A DNA stretch of 64,000 nucleotides from Profundicola sp048268105 (GTDB lineage: Bacteria; Bacteroidota; Bacteroidia; Flavobacteriales; Weeksellaceae): contig JBLWWH010000011.1 in NCBI GenBank assembly GCA_048268105.1, positions 10,939 through 74,938 of the forward strand, given 5' to 3'. The notes below the pieces were generated by a model, which was not told the DNA's origin, made no database searches, and worked only from the letters and a program-made list of their open reading frames with translations. Shown in pieces: positions 7,894-15,170 of this stretch. Every line of letters begins with the position of its first letter. Position 1 is the first letter of the stretch. The position numbers were made by a program, and so were the translations under genes.

Positions 7894-8876
7894 ATGTTTT
7901 TTCAACAAGATCCTGATAAAGTATTTTTAAGGAGTTATTCATCTAGGCTAAACAACACTGGCTCTATGGCGATTTTTACAATCCAAAAGATTGCTACAAG
8001 TTTAATTGCCGAGGGACAAGATCAAATGAGTCGCGTGGCTATTTTTTCTCAAAATTGCCCCGAATGGACTTTGGCTGACATAGCCTGTATTGAAGCGCGA
8101 ATTATTAGCGTTCCCATATTTGCCACCAATAATTATGTTCAAACGGAGTTTATTTTAAAAGATTCTGGTTCTCAATTGGTTTTTGCAGGTGGCAAAGAGC
8201 AATACCAAGAATTATTAAAAGTTAAAAACAAAGAAAATCTTAGAATTATTGTTTTTGATGATCAAGTAGATTTAAAAACAGAAAATAGTATTTATTTTAA
8301 AGATTGGATTGAGCTTTATGATGATCAAAGTTTAGCGGATGACTTAAATAAAAGAACTGCTTCAATCAATGAGTTTGACTTTACAACCTTAATCTACACA
8401 AGTGGTACAACGGGCGAACTGGTCGATTAGATGAGGATAGTTTCTTATATATCACCGATAGAATTAAGCAATTAATTAAAGTAGCGAACGGTAAATATAT
8501 TGCACCTCAACTTGCAGAAGGCCGCTTGTCTCAAAGCCGCTTTATTGCTCAAGCTATGATTATTGGAGGAGGAAGATCTTATGTTTCTGGTTTATTTACT
8601 TTAGACCAAGAATATGTGGAAGAGTGGGCAAAAGAACAAGGAATAAATTATGATAATTTCGAGGAGTTAGCTCAAAATAAAGACTTGCTTAAAGCTATTA
8701 ATACTTCTATCAACGAAGAACAAAAGGATTTATCAAATTATGAAAAAGTAAAAAGATTTAGGGTTTTAGCTCATGTGTTTTCTATGGAAAAAAATGAATT
8801 GGCTCCCACCTTAAAACTAAAGAGAAAAGTGATTGAAAAGAATTATGCTGACGTCATAAACACGCTTTATAAATAA
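7894..8876 (+). pseudogene. Long-chain acyl-CoA ligase (AMP-binding) with internal deletion
   Basis: The first part (7894-8430) encodes an AMP-binding enzyme N-terminus up to the phosphate loop LIYTSGTTGE (~165-175), then hits a stop (LVD*). One frame over, from about 8415, the C-terminal domain continues (GRLDEDSFLYITDRIKQLI, then ANGKYIAPQ and FIAQAMIIGGGRSYVSGLF) to 8876. A normal ligase is near 590-600 residues, so roughly 260 codons are missing at the join ACAACGGGCGAACTGG. Both flanks would encode similar bases (TTGE-P, TGE-L-GR), so a deletion between short direct repeats, with a 1-nt shift, is likely. No enzyme activity is expected. Confidence 0.85.
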
Positions 8877-8894
8877 GAAATTGAAGCTCAAAGA

Positions 8895-8936
8895 AATAAG
8901 CTCAAAGACGCGAAATCTTTGAGCTTATTAAGTTTT
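8895..8936. terminator. Strong bidirectional terminator
   Basis: AATAAGCTCAAAGA (8895-8908) pairs perfectly with TCTTTGAGCTTATT (8916-8929) around a 7-nt loop, with a T-rich stretch on the right. It lies between the convergent ligase pseudogene and nuclease gene. Confidence 0.8.
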
Positions 8937-8962
8937 AAGTTTATGTAGAAATTAAATAAATC

Positions 8963-10729
8963 CTACTTAACTAAAGCTTTAGTTGACTGATTCTTTCTAT
9001 TGATGAAATAAACACCTTTAGGTAAGTTTTTCAAGCTTAATTTTTGGTTATTTCTAACCGATTTTAGTGTTTGAACCAACTTCCCTTCTAGGTTATAAAT
9101 ATTTAAAGTCTCAGCCTTAGATAAACCATCAACGTAAAAAACATTATTTGTAATGGGATTAGGATAAACTTTAAATTCATTACGCTCTTCAGTTACATCA
9201 GATACATCTAAAGTTTCATAACAAGTCCAAGACAGGTCATCGAATGAAACTCTATTGGAAGTGGTAGAATCCACTAACTCGATTGTGAAATCACCCGCCA
9301 CATTAATATTTTCGATGGTATAAGTACTTGGTTCATCTGAATAAGGAATTTGTCCTTTTACTTCTCCATTAATTTTTAATGTATAATAACCATCGGAACC
9401 ATTAAATGGCAAATAAGTTCTAACACTTAATGAACCGATACCTCCACTAATGATTGATGTAGTTAGGCTTCCCTTTCTAATGCAGATAGATTTATCATTG
9501 TCTCCGTCGATATAAATCTGACGGTCGGTTCTTGCATTGGTTGCATTCCAAACGATACCATTGTTAGTCCAAGTTCTGTTGGTATAACTAGAAGCTGGCG
9601 GGTTCCCTCCCGTTGACGGAATATTCTCAAAATCCTCAACGCCACAAGTTGCTCCACTTCCACCTTCTCCGGTATTGGTAGTTTGACCTTGAATGGTTTC
9701 ACTCATCTCTGATCTATTTCCAGCTGCATCAAACGCCGCCACCGAAATATCATAGGTTGTATCAGGTTGTAAACCATTAATCATTACACTATTTGTATAA
9801 ACGTTTGCATAAAATTCTCCATCTACATAAACATCATAACCTGCAACACCCATGTTGTCTGTAGATGCATCCCATTGTACTGAAAGACTAGTATCAGTTG
9901 CATAAGTCAGCTCTAAGTTTTGTGGTACAGAAGGATTAATTTCATCTGGCGTACCATCATCCCCAAAGCTATTTGGCCATTTATTTTCTGCCGGTAAGCC
10001 TCCCCAAATAACCGTTGCTAAATAAGGATTATCAATAAATGGATTTCTATTATTCTGAACATCCGCCACGATATTATTACGTTGAATCTCGAATTCAGAA
10101 ACAGGATCTTCTACGTTCCATTTCAACAGAATATCTGGGAAATCACTAGCATAAGTAGCCGGTGGGAAAGTGATATTCAAAGGCTGTGCTCTATTTTGAT
10201 ATCGCACATACATGTACATAATAATACGCGCCACATCTCCTTTCCATTCGTCGCCCGGATACCAACCACCACGATTGGTTCTGTATGCCGTAGGCCCAAA
10301 TCCATCATCAAACGAATAATTACTACGCATACTATTCAAACGGATGTCAGACGGCCTAATATGATGTCCATCTGCTCCAGGTCCAGAGTTTCCTAAATTA
10401 GGCGTTCCCTTTGATTTAGCATAAACATGCTCTCTGTTCCAATCGCCATTTACCGATCTACTACGCTGATGCGTTCCCGAAGCTTCAGACCCATAAATCA
10501 ATAAGATGTTATTTGGATTATTTGGATCTTTATCACTGATTTTAACCAGATCTCTAACCTCTGAATAATTAATCACATTGGTGTGGGTACTGGTGATTAG
10601 GCTCGTTAATTGCGCCTTCATTTCATTTCCAGTTTTTGTAAAGTCTATAGGGTCGTAATAGGGCGGTGCATATTGTGTAAATGCCACTACAGATAAAATA
10701 AACTGGAGTAAACTTAATTTAAATTTCAT
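8963..10729 (-). CDS. Secreted endonuclease I with fibronectin III and type IX sorting domain
   Basis: 588 residues. Signal peptide at ~1-19 (MKFKLSLLQFILSVVAF). Residues ~25-250 are an EndA/Bsn-type nuclease: NREHVYAKS, GADGHHIRPSD and LNSMRSNYSF hold the catalytic His and metal-binding residues. A fibronectin type III domain follows (~270-360, PSVPQNLEL to GNRSEMSETI), then a beta-sandwich with two Cys and a C-terminal sorting domain (VYPNPITNN ... LPKGVYFI). It is probably a surface or released DNase/RNase exported by the type IX system and used for nutrient acquisition. It lies 8 bp after the MnmA-like gene. Confidence 0.9.
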   Translation of the reverse strand: MKFKLSLLQFILSVVAFTQYAPPYYDPIDFTKTGNEMKAQLTSLITSTHTNVINYSEVRDLVKISDKDPNNPNNILLIYGSEASGTHQRSRSVNGDWNREHVYAKSKGTPNLGNSGPGADGHHIRPSDIRLNSMRSNYSFDDGFGPTAYRTNRGGWYPGDEWKGDVARIIMYMYVRYQNRAQPLNITFPPATYASDFPDILLKWNVEDPVSEFEIQRNNIVADVQNNRNPFIDNPYLATVIWGGLPAENKWPNSFGDDGTPDEINPSVPQNLELTYATDTSLSVQWDASTDNMGVAGYDVYVDGEFYANVYTNSVMINGLQPDTTYDISVAAFDAAGNRSEMSETIQGQTTNTGEGGSGATCGVEDFENIPSTGGNPPASSYTNRTWTNNGIVWNATNARTDRQIYIDGDNDKSICIRKGSLTTSIISGGIGSLSVRTYLPFNGSDGYYTLKINGEVKGQIPYSDEPSTYTIENINVAGDFTIELVDSTTSNRVSFDDLSWTCYETLDVSDVTEERNEFKVYPNPITNNVFYVDGLSKAETLNIYNLEGKLVQTLKSVRNNQKLSLKNLPKGVYFINRKNQSTKALVK

Positions 10730-10737
10730 ATTTTGTA

Positions 10738-11280
10738 TTAATTAAATTCTAAGATTTTTTGATCTTTAAAGAAAACTTTAGCCCTCTGATTTATCATAGA
10801 CAAATGAATTCTTTGTTGAAACTTGAAGTAAATATCATCTTCAAAAAAGAAGAAATCAGCTAAATGCATTGATTCCTCTTCTCCGAAGAAAAGTTCAACT
10901 CTATGCCCATGAAGCTGATTGATTTCGGATATTGAAAAATGAGGACTCCATTGTACCTTAGCTTTAGAGACTCTAATCACTTCGCGCTCTAAGCCTGGAT
11001 GATCTAAACCTGCGCCTACAAAAAGTTGATTATGTTCTAGGTTTTTCGCAATCACATAAAGTGGTTTATCTTTTCCGCCAACATTGATTCCTTTTCTCTG
11101 TCCTAGATTAAATTCATCCAATCCATAATGCTCACCTACCAAGAATCCATCGAACAAGCTATATGGTAAAGGTTCTGACTTGAATTTAAGTTCTGTCTCC
11201 AAGGAAGCAAAACTTGTCACTGGCTTTTTATAGACTTCTGCCTGTTTCGGGATTTCAACAATTTGACCTGTATGAGTCAT
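10738..11280 (-). CDS. Stand-alone MnmA/TRMU C-terminal domain protein
   Basis: 180 residues from MTHTGQIVEIPKQ; an upstream in-frame ATG at 11304 adds eight residues. It matches only the central/C-terminal part of tRNA 2-thiouridylase MnmA: VGEHYGLDEFNLGQRKGINV, KPLYVIAKNLEHNQLFVG, HPGLEREV, then a beta-barrel. The N-terminal PP-loop ATPase and catalytic cysteines are absent. The frame is intact with no decayed N-terminal half upstream, so it is more likely a separate small family than a truncated mnmA. A role in tRNA binding is possible but unproven. Confidence 0.68.
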   Translation of the reverse strand: MTHTGQIVEIPKQAEVYKKPVTSFASLETELKFKSEPLPYSLFDGFLVGEHYGLDEFNLGQRKGINVGGKDKPLYVIAKNLEHNQLFVGAGLDHPGLEREVIRVSKAKVQWSPHFSISEINQLHGHRVELFFGEEESMHLADFFFFEDDIYFKFQQRIHLSMINQRAKVFFKDQKILEFN

Positions 11281-11377
11281 AATGGATTTAAAAATAGTTG
11301 GCAAAAGTATGAATTAGCATTCAAGTTTTTAAACTAATGCTTATGATGAATGTATGCTTAACCTACATAGGCGCAAC

Positions 11378-11408
11378 AAAAAAAACTCACAAGTGATATT
11401 CTTGTGAG
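11378..11408 (-). terminator. Terminator after FKBP gene
   Basis: CTCACAAG (11386-11393) pairs with CTTGTGAG (11401-11408). On the minus strand the stem is followed by a run of T. It serves the FKBP gene ending at 11460. Confidence 0.75.
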
Positions 11409-11459
11409 CTTTAGCTAATGAATTTTTATATCATCATCCGAAGATTACTTCAATCTACA

Positions 11460-11888
11460 TTATTTAATTTCTAATAGTTCTAATTCAAAAGTAAGATCCT
11501 GACCAGCCAATGGGTGATTAGCATCTACTACAATAAAATCATCCTCTACTTTAGCGATACGTAGCTGATGTTCAGAACCATCTGGGTTTTTAGAAACCAG
11601 TCCCATTCCCACTTCTGGTTTAATTTCCTGCGGAAGGCTTTCCATAGGAATTTGTTGGAAAAGATCCTCGCGAACCTCACCATAAGCTTCTTCTTTTGTG
11701 ATTGTGAAAGTTTTCTTTTCGTTTACTTTCATGTCTACTAATCCTTTTTCGAAGCCAGGAATCAATTGACCTTCTCCAAGCTTAACTTCTAAAGGCTCAC
11801 GTTGTAGAGAGCTATCGAATACTTGTCCGTCGCTTAATTTTCCTGTGTAATGAAGCTTTACAGTTTCATTTCCTTTTACTTGACTCAT
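11460..11888 (-). CDS. FKBP-type peptidyl-prolyl isomerase (SlyD-like)
   Basis: 142 residues. The FKBP half-barrel begins VKLHYTGKLSDGQVFDSS. An inserted-in-flap chaperone domain lies at ~65-120 (EEAYGEVREDLFQQIPMESL ... VDANHPLAGQDLTFELEL). This is the SlyD/FkpB architecture, a cytoplasmic prolyl isomerase and chaperone. The His-rich metal-binding tail of E. coli SlyD is absent, as in many bacteria. A -7 box TAGTTTTG lies 31 bp upstream on the minus strand. Confidence 0.9.
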   Translation of the reverse strand: MSQVKGNETVKLHYTGKLSDGQVFDSSLQREPLEVKLGEGQLIPGFEKGLVDMKVNEKKTFTITKEEAYGEVREDLFQQIPMESLPQEIKPEVGMGLVSKNPDGSEHQLRIAKVEDDFIVVDANHPLAGQDLTFELELLEIK

Positions 11889-12484
11889 AAATTTGTTTTT
11901 ACGATTTTTTCTAAGTGAGCAAAACTATGGGTTTGAAACGCCAATCCCACAGAATTAAGCACTTAATCTCAAAGTTTAAGAGAATGTTAACGTTATTTAA
12001 GCCTCTAATTGGATTAAAATAGCAGAATTGTTGGGAATTGAAGATTTAAGAGTAATTATAACTCATTGATCAAATACATGGTTTTTTTCTTCTAAACTTA
12101 TTTCCCTTGTGTAAATCCTTTAGAAAAACGTTTGATTTGCTTTATCCTATTATATATTTTTCCTTTTTACAACATCGCTTATTGAAATATTAGTTATAAC
12201 AAAATACCTATTTGAAGAATAATATCTACCATCCAGATAAGTGGCTATATTTTAGGAATTCCTCTTTTGGTGAGAGATTAAGGCCATCTAAGCACTAATT
12301 AAGGAATGCTCTTACTATTAATTCGTCATCGTCGCTTTCTATAAAATATCATCTAAACTCACTAAAATCTTGACGGTATTTCGTTTTACCGAAGTTTTGT
12401 ATGCTGGTTTTGTTAGTTATGACCAAAATTAACCTTAATTCTCCCCAATAGTTATCTCTTACATAGTGAAAGTCCTCCGTATTT
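11889..12484. other. 596-bp stretch without an intact gene; possible coding remnant
   Basis: No intact frame is convincing. On the minus strand, 12339-12295 reads ESDDDELIVRAFLN then stop, an acidic, protein-like tail with in-frame stops just upstream. This could be the end of a decayed gene from the same group as the lipoprotein pair next door. The rest is AT-rich with no clear hairpin, tRNA or repeat. The FKBP promoter occupies the left edge. Confidence 0.35.
11920..11927 (-). promoter_or_regulatory. -7 box for FKBP gene
   Basis: TAGTTTTG on the minus strand matches TAnnTTTG and would give a leader of about 28 nt. No good -33 TTG lies at 17-23 bp. Confidence 0.4.
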
Positions 12485-12730
12485 TTATAATCTATAGAAG
12501 ACCATCTTTGTATAATAAAAATAGGTAGAGATAGGATTTAAAGTTTCGACTATTCTCTTTGGAGTTATCCCATATTTCAACCATTTTTCTATAAGTGCCT
12601 CCAAATCATCAAAAGCAGCTGATATAGTATGATGTGACACCCTACTATAATAATGCTGCAAGACATATCCTTGATGCTGATGTTCTATAAGCAAATAAGC
12701 GTGATGCGGTACTTTAAATACAGATCCCAT
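12485..12730 (-). CDS. Small hypothetical protein
   Basis: 81 residues from the ATG at 12730 (MGSVFKVPHHAYLLIEHQHQ), which overlaps the stop of the upstream lipoprotein gene by one base (TAATG). It is rich in His and Tyr and probably cytoplasmic: no signal, no membrane helix. It holds a helical segment FDDLEALIEKWLKYGI. I do not recognise the family. The tight coupling to a lipoprotein gene suggests a two-gene unit of unknown role. Confidence 0.55.
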   Translation of the reverse strand: MGSVFKVPHHAYLLIEHQHQGYVLQHYYSRVSHHTISAAFDDLEALIEKWLKYGITPKRIVETLNPISTYFYYTKMVFYRL

Positions 12731-13032
12731 TACCAATCACAGTTTGAATTATTAATTAAGCTCACTTGATATTCTTTATCTCGGTCATCTACAAAACTAG
12801 CTTCTCCTCCTGAAATATTAGGTGGATCAAAATGATCCTCATCTAACCAACCTCCATTGGGCCAATAAATCTTAACTAATTCCCCATTTTTAACATCCAC
12901 CTTTAAAGTGTAGGTTTTATTACTGCCAGAAGATGGATTATAAACTTGAACCTCAGCACAGGACGAGTCTTTTGGAGGATTACAAGAGAATATGAGTGCA
13001 AAAAGACTAAAAGAGAGAAAAATCTTTATCAT
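12730..13032 (-). CDS. Small predicted lipoprotein
   Basis: 100 residues. Signal MIKIFLSFSLFALIFSC has a lipobox (LIFSC), so Cys17 should be lipidated. The mature part is short, acidic and beta-rich (KTYTLKVDVKNGELVKIYWP, GGWLDEDHFDPP, EYQVSLINNSNCDW) with three further Cys residues, including one three residues from the end. The family is unknown. It is the first gene of the two-gene unit and lies between the tRNA pair and a poorly coding stretch. Confidence 0.6.
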   Translation of the reverse strand: MIKIFLSFSLFALIFSCNPPKDSSCAEVQVYNPSSGSNKTYTLKVDVKNGELVKIYWPNGGWLDEDHFDPPNISGGEASFVDDRDKEYQVSLINNSNCDW

Positions 13033-13213
13033 AAATAAATTGGGTTAAGGCTTAGTTTAATTAAATATACTAAAATATTTTTTTAGATAACACCAACCTC
13101 TTGAATCATAATAAGTATTTAGAGTGAATGTTATAGCCAGACTGTAAAGGAATATTCAGTTGGGAAATTTATAATTACACACATGTGTTACAATTGTGTT
13201 ACTATCATAAACA

Positions 13214-13253
13214 TAAAAAGCCACCATCCCGATAGAAATCGAAATAAGTGGCT
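13214..13253 (-). terminator. Terminator after tRNA genes
   Basis: AGCCAC (13219-13224) pairs with GTGGCT (13248-13253), with an inner GAT/ATC pairing. On the minus strand the stem runs into TTTTTAT, directly downstream of tRNA-Asn. Confidence 0.6.
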
Positions 13254-13264
13254 GTGCTTAAATG

Positions 13265-13338
13265 CTCCCCCTCTTGGGCTCGAACCAAGGACCCTCTGAT
13301 TAACAGTCAGATGCTCTAACCAGCTGAGCTAAGGAGGA
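13265..13338 (-). tRNA. tRNA-Asn (GTT)
   Basis: A 74-nt cloverleaf on the minus strand. The acceptor arms TCCTCCT/AGGGGGA pair over 7 bp with one G-T. The D arm contains AGCTCAGCTGGTTAGAGC, the anticodon loop is CTGTTAA with anticodon GTT, and the T arm contains GGTTCGAGCC. CCA is not encoded. Confidence 0.95.
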
Positions 13339-13441
13339 ATGCTGTAAAAGCGGATGCAAATATAAATTAAGTTTTTATAATTGCAAAAATATTTTCAAAA
13401 TTTTTTAAATTATTTTTTCTCTACTTCAAAAAACTACTCCG

Positions 13442-13515
13442 TCGGGATGACTGGATTCGAACCAGCGACCACACGCACCCCATGCGTGTACGCTACCAGA
13501 CTGCGCCACATCCCG
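13442..13515 (-). tRNA. tRNA-Pro (GGG)
   Basis: A 74-nt cloverleaf on the minus strand. The acceptor CGGGATG/CATCCCG is perfect, with discriminator A. The anticodon stem CACGC/GCGTG encloses ATGGGGT, giving anticodon GGG. The T loop is GGTTCGAATCC. It lies about 100 bp upstream of tRNA-Asn and is probably cotranscribed with it. Confidence 0.95.
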
Positions 13516-13576
13516 AATTGGCGAGCCCAAAATTAAAACTTATTTTCAATTATCAAAAATAATGTGGGAGAAAAAT

Positions 13577-14023
13577 TTAAACTTTTTCTACTATTTCTTC
13601 TGTATCAACATCTTGCCTTCGTCGGGGCAATAAAAAATAATAAATCGCCGTCATCATATAGCCTATCCAAATCAAATATCCACCAAAATGAAACTTAGTT
13701 TTGAGTATTCGATGACTAAATTCTTGGTTAAAATCATGGATCGTATACCCCAATCCTAAAAAAGCCAAAAGAAAAATAATAAAACAAATCCATTGACGCG
13801 TTTTTTTATGAAGTGTGCGATAGACTATATGCAAAATTATGATAACAATTAATTGAGAGGCAAATATATAAGCTCCACTTTGCCAAGGTGATTTTAAAAC
13901 CGCATAGCTTTTATAAAATAAACTAATCCCGAGCTTTCCAATCCACGACATTTGAGCTAACAGCAGCGCAGAAATAGCCGAAAGGAGGAGTTGTATAAAA
14001 GCAATATTCAGAAATGTTTTCAT
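13577..14023 (-). CDS. Hypothetical four-helix membrane protein
   Basis: 148 residues with about four membrane segments (~5-25, 50-68, 78-96, 118-136) and an acidic tail DVDTEEIVEKV. I do not recognise the family. It starts 4 bp after the stop of the ABC permease gene, so the two are probably cotranscribed. Confidence 0.65.
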   Translation of the reverse strand: MKTFLNIAFIQLLLSAISALLLAQMSWIGKLGISLFYKSYAVLKSPWQSGAYIFASQLIVIIILHIVYRTLHKKTRQWICFIIFLLAFLGLGYTIHDFNQEFSHRILKTKFHFGGYLIWIGYMMTAIYYFLLPRRRQDVDTEEIVEKV

Positions 14024-14027
14024 AAGC

Positions 14028-15128
14028 TTAAGCTTTTATGTCCATTGCATCGCGAAGTTGATTCCCAAAAACGTTGAAAGCCATAACTAGCAATAATATC
14101 AATAAGCCTGGAAGTATGGCCAAGTGTTGTTTTCCTAAGATAATATGGGCATAATGTTCCTTAATTATATTTCCCCAACTGGGCGTTGGTGGTTGAGCTC
14201 CAATTCCTAGAAAACTTAAACCACTTTCAATTAAAATGGCTGCAGCAAAATTGGCAGCAGAAATCACTATTACTGGCGCTAAAATATTGGGTAATATCTG
14301 CTTAAAAATAATTCTTGCATCACTCATTCCTAAGGCTCGAGCGGCTTCAACAAACTCCATCTCACGATAACTCAAAAACTGCCCACGAACCACACGCGCT
14401 ACTTCTACCCACATGGTTAAACCTACGGCAATGAAAATTTGCCAAAATCCCTTACCAATGGCTAAGGTGATGGCCATAACTAACAATAAGGTCGGAATCG
14501 ACCATACAACGTTAATCAACCACATGATGACATGATCTACCCTTCCGCGATAATAACCTCCCAATGCACCTATAACTATCCCTACAAGCAATGAAATGCT
14601 TACGGCAATAAAGCCAACAAAGAAAGAAATTCGAGTTCCGACCAATAATCTAGAATAGAAATCACGGCCGAAGCTGTCGGTACCTAACCAAAATGTCTTG
14701 GTATAGATAAAGTCCTTCACTATTTCGTGGTCTTCTGGATAAGTAGACAATGAAATTGACTTTTTTTCTACCTCTAGTCCATCACCAGAATAAGGTGTAT
14801 AAAAAATGACGTCATTTGATATCTCATAATCTACGATTGGAATTTCTTCGAAATCCTGTTCTCTACCAAAGAAAAAATCACTAAAAGATGTGCCTCCATT
14901 ATACTCCGGAAGCGGTTTTTTAAGCATTAATTGCTTATACCCAATCGGTTTATACTTCAGCGAAACCTGTTGTAAGGCTGCGTTTTTGGTGTCATCTGTA
15001 GCTAATGCATAAGCGAATACACTCACAAAAGCCGCTAAGAAAATAATAAATAAACAAGCTAATGCTAGCGGATTCCTTTTTAGCTTTTGAATCGTAATTT
15101 GAGTCAGAGATTCACCTCTTTGTACCAT
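14028..15128 (-). CDS. DppC/OppC-type ABC transporter permease
   Basis: 366 residues. One N-terminal helix (~20-42), then a long periplasmic segment (~45-150) containing FWLGTDSFGRDFYSRLLVG, which is the DppC/OppC signature. Five C-terminal membrane helices follow, with the EAA loop EAARALGMSDARIIFKQILP that contacts the ATPase. The family imports di- or oligopeptides or nickel. No ATPase, partner permease or binding protein lies nearby, so the partners must be elsewhere. Confidence 0.88.
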   Translation of the reverse strand: MVQRGESLTQITIQKLKRNPLALACLFIIFLAAFVSVFAYALATDDTKNAALQQVSLKYKPIGYKQLMLKKPLPEYNGGTSFSDFFFGREQDFEEIPIVDYEISNDVIFYTPYSGDGLEVEKKSISLSTYPEDHEIVKDFIYTKTFWLGTDSFGRDFYSRLLVGTRISFFVGFIAVSISLLVGIVIGALGGYYRGRVDHVIMWLINVVWSIPTLLLVMAITLAIGKGFWQIFIAVGLTMWVEVARVVRGQFLSYREMEFVEAARALGMSDARIIFKQILPNILAPVIVISAANFAAAILIESGLSFLGIGAQPPTPSWGNIIKEHYAHIILGKQHLAILPGLLILLLVMAFNVFGNQLRDAMDIKA

Positions 15129-15170
15129 GTAGTAGCCTTAAATGATTGCTTAAAATACTTAAAAAAATAA

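Noticed and set aside
12230..12252. Second copy of the tRNA terminator (ACCATCC-GATAAGTGGCT)
   Set aside because: Similarity is short and the left arm AGCCAC is missing, so no stem forms.
13265..13515. Attachment site of an integrated element in the tRNA genes
   Set aside because: No integrase and no repeated tRNA 3' end were found nearby.
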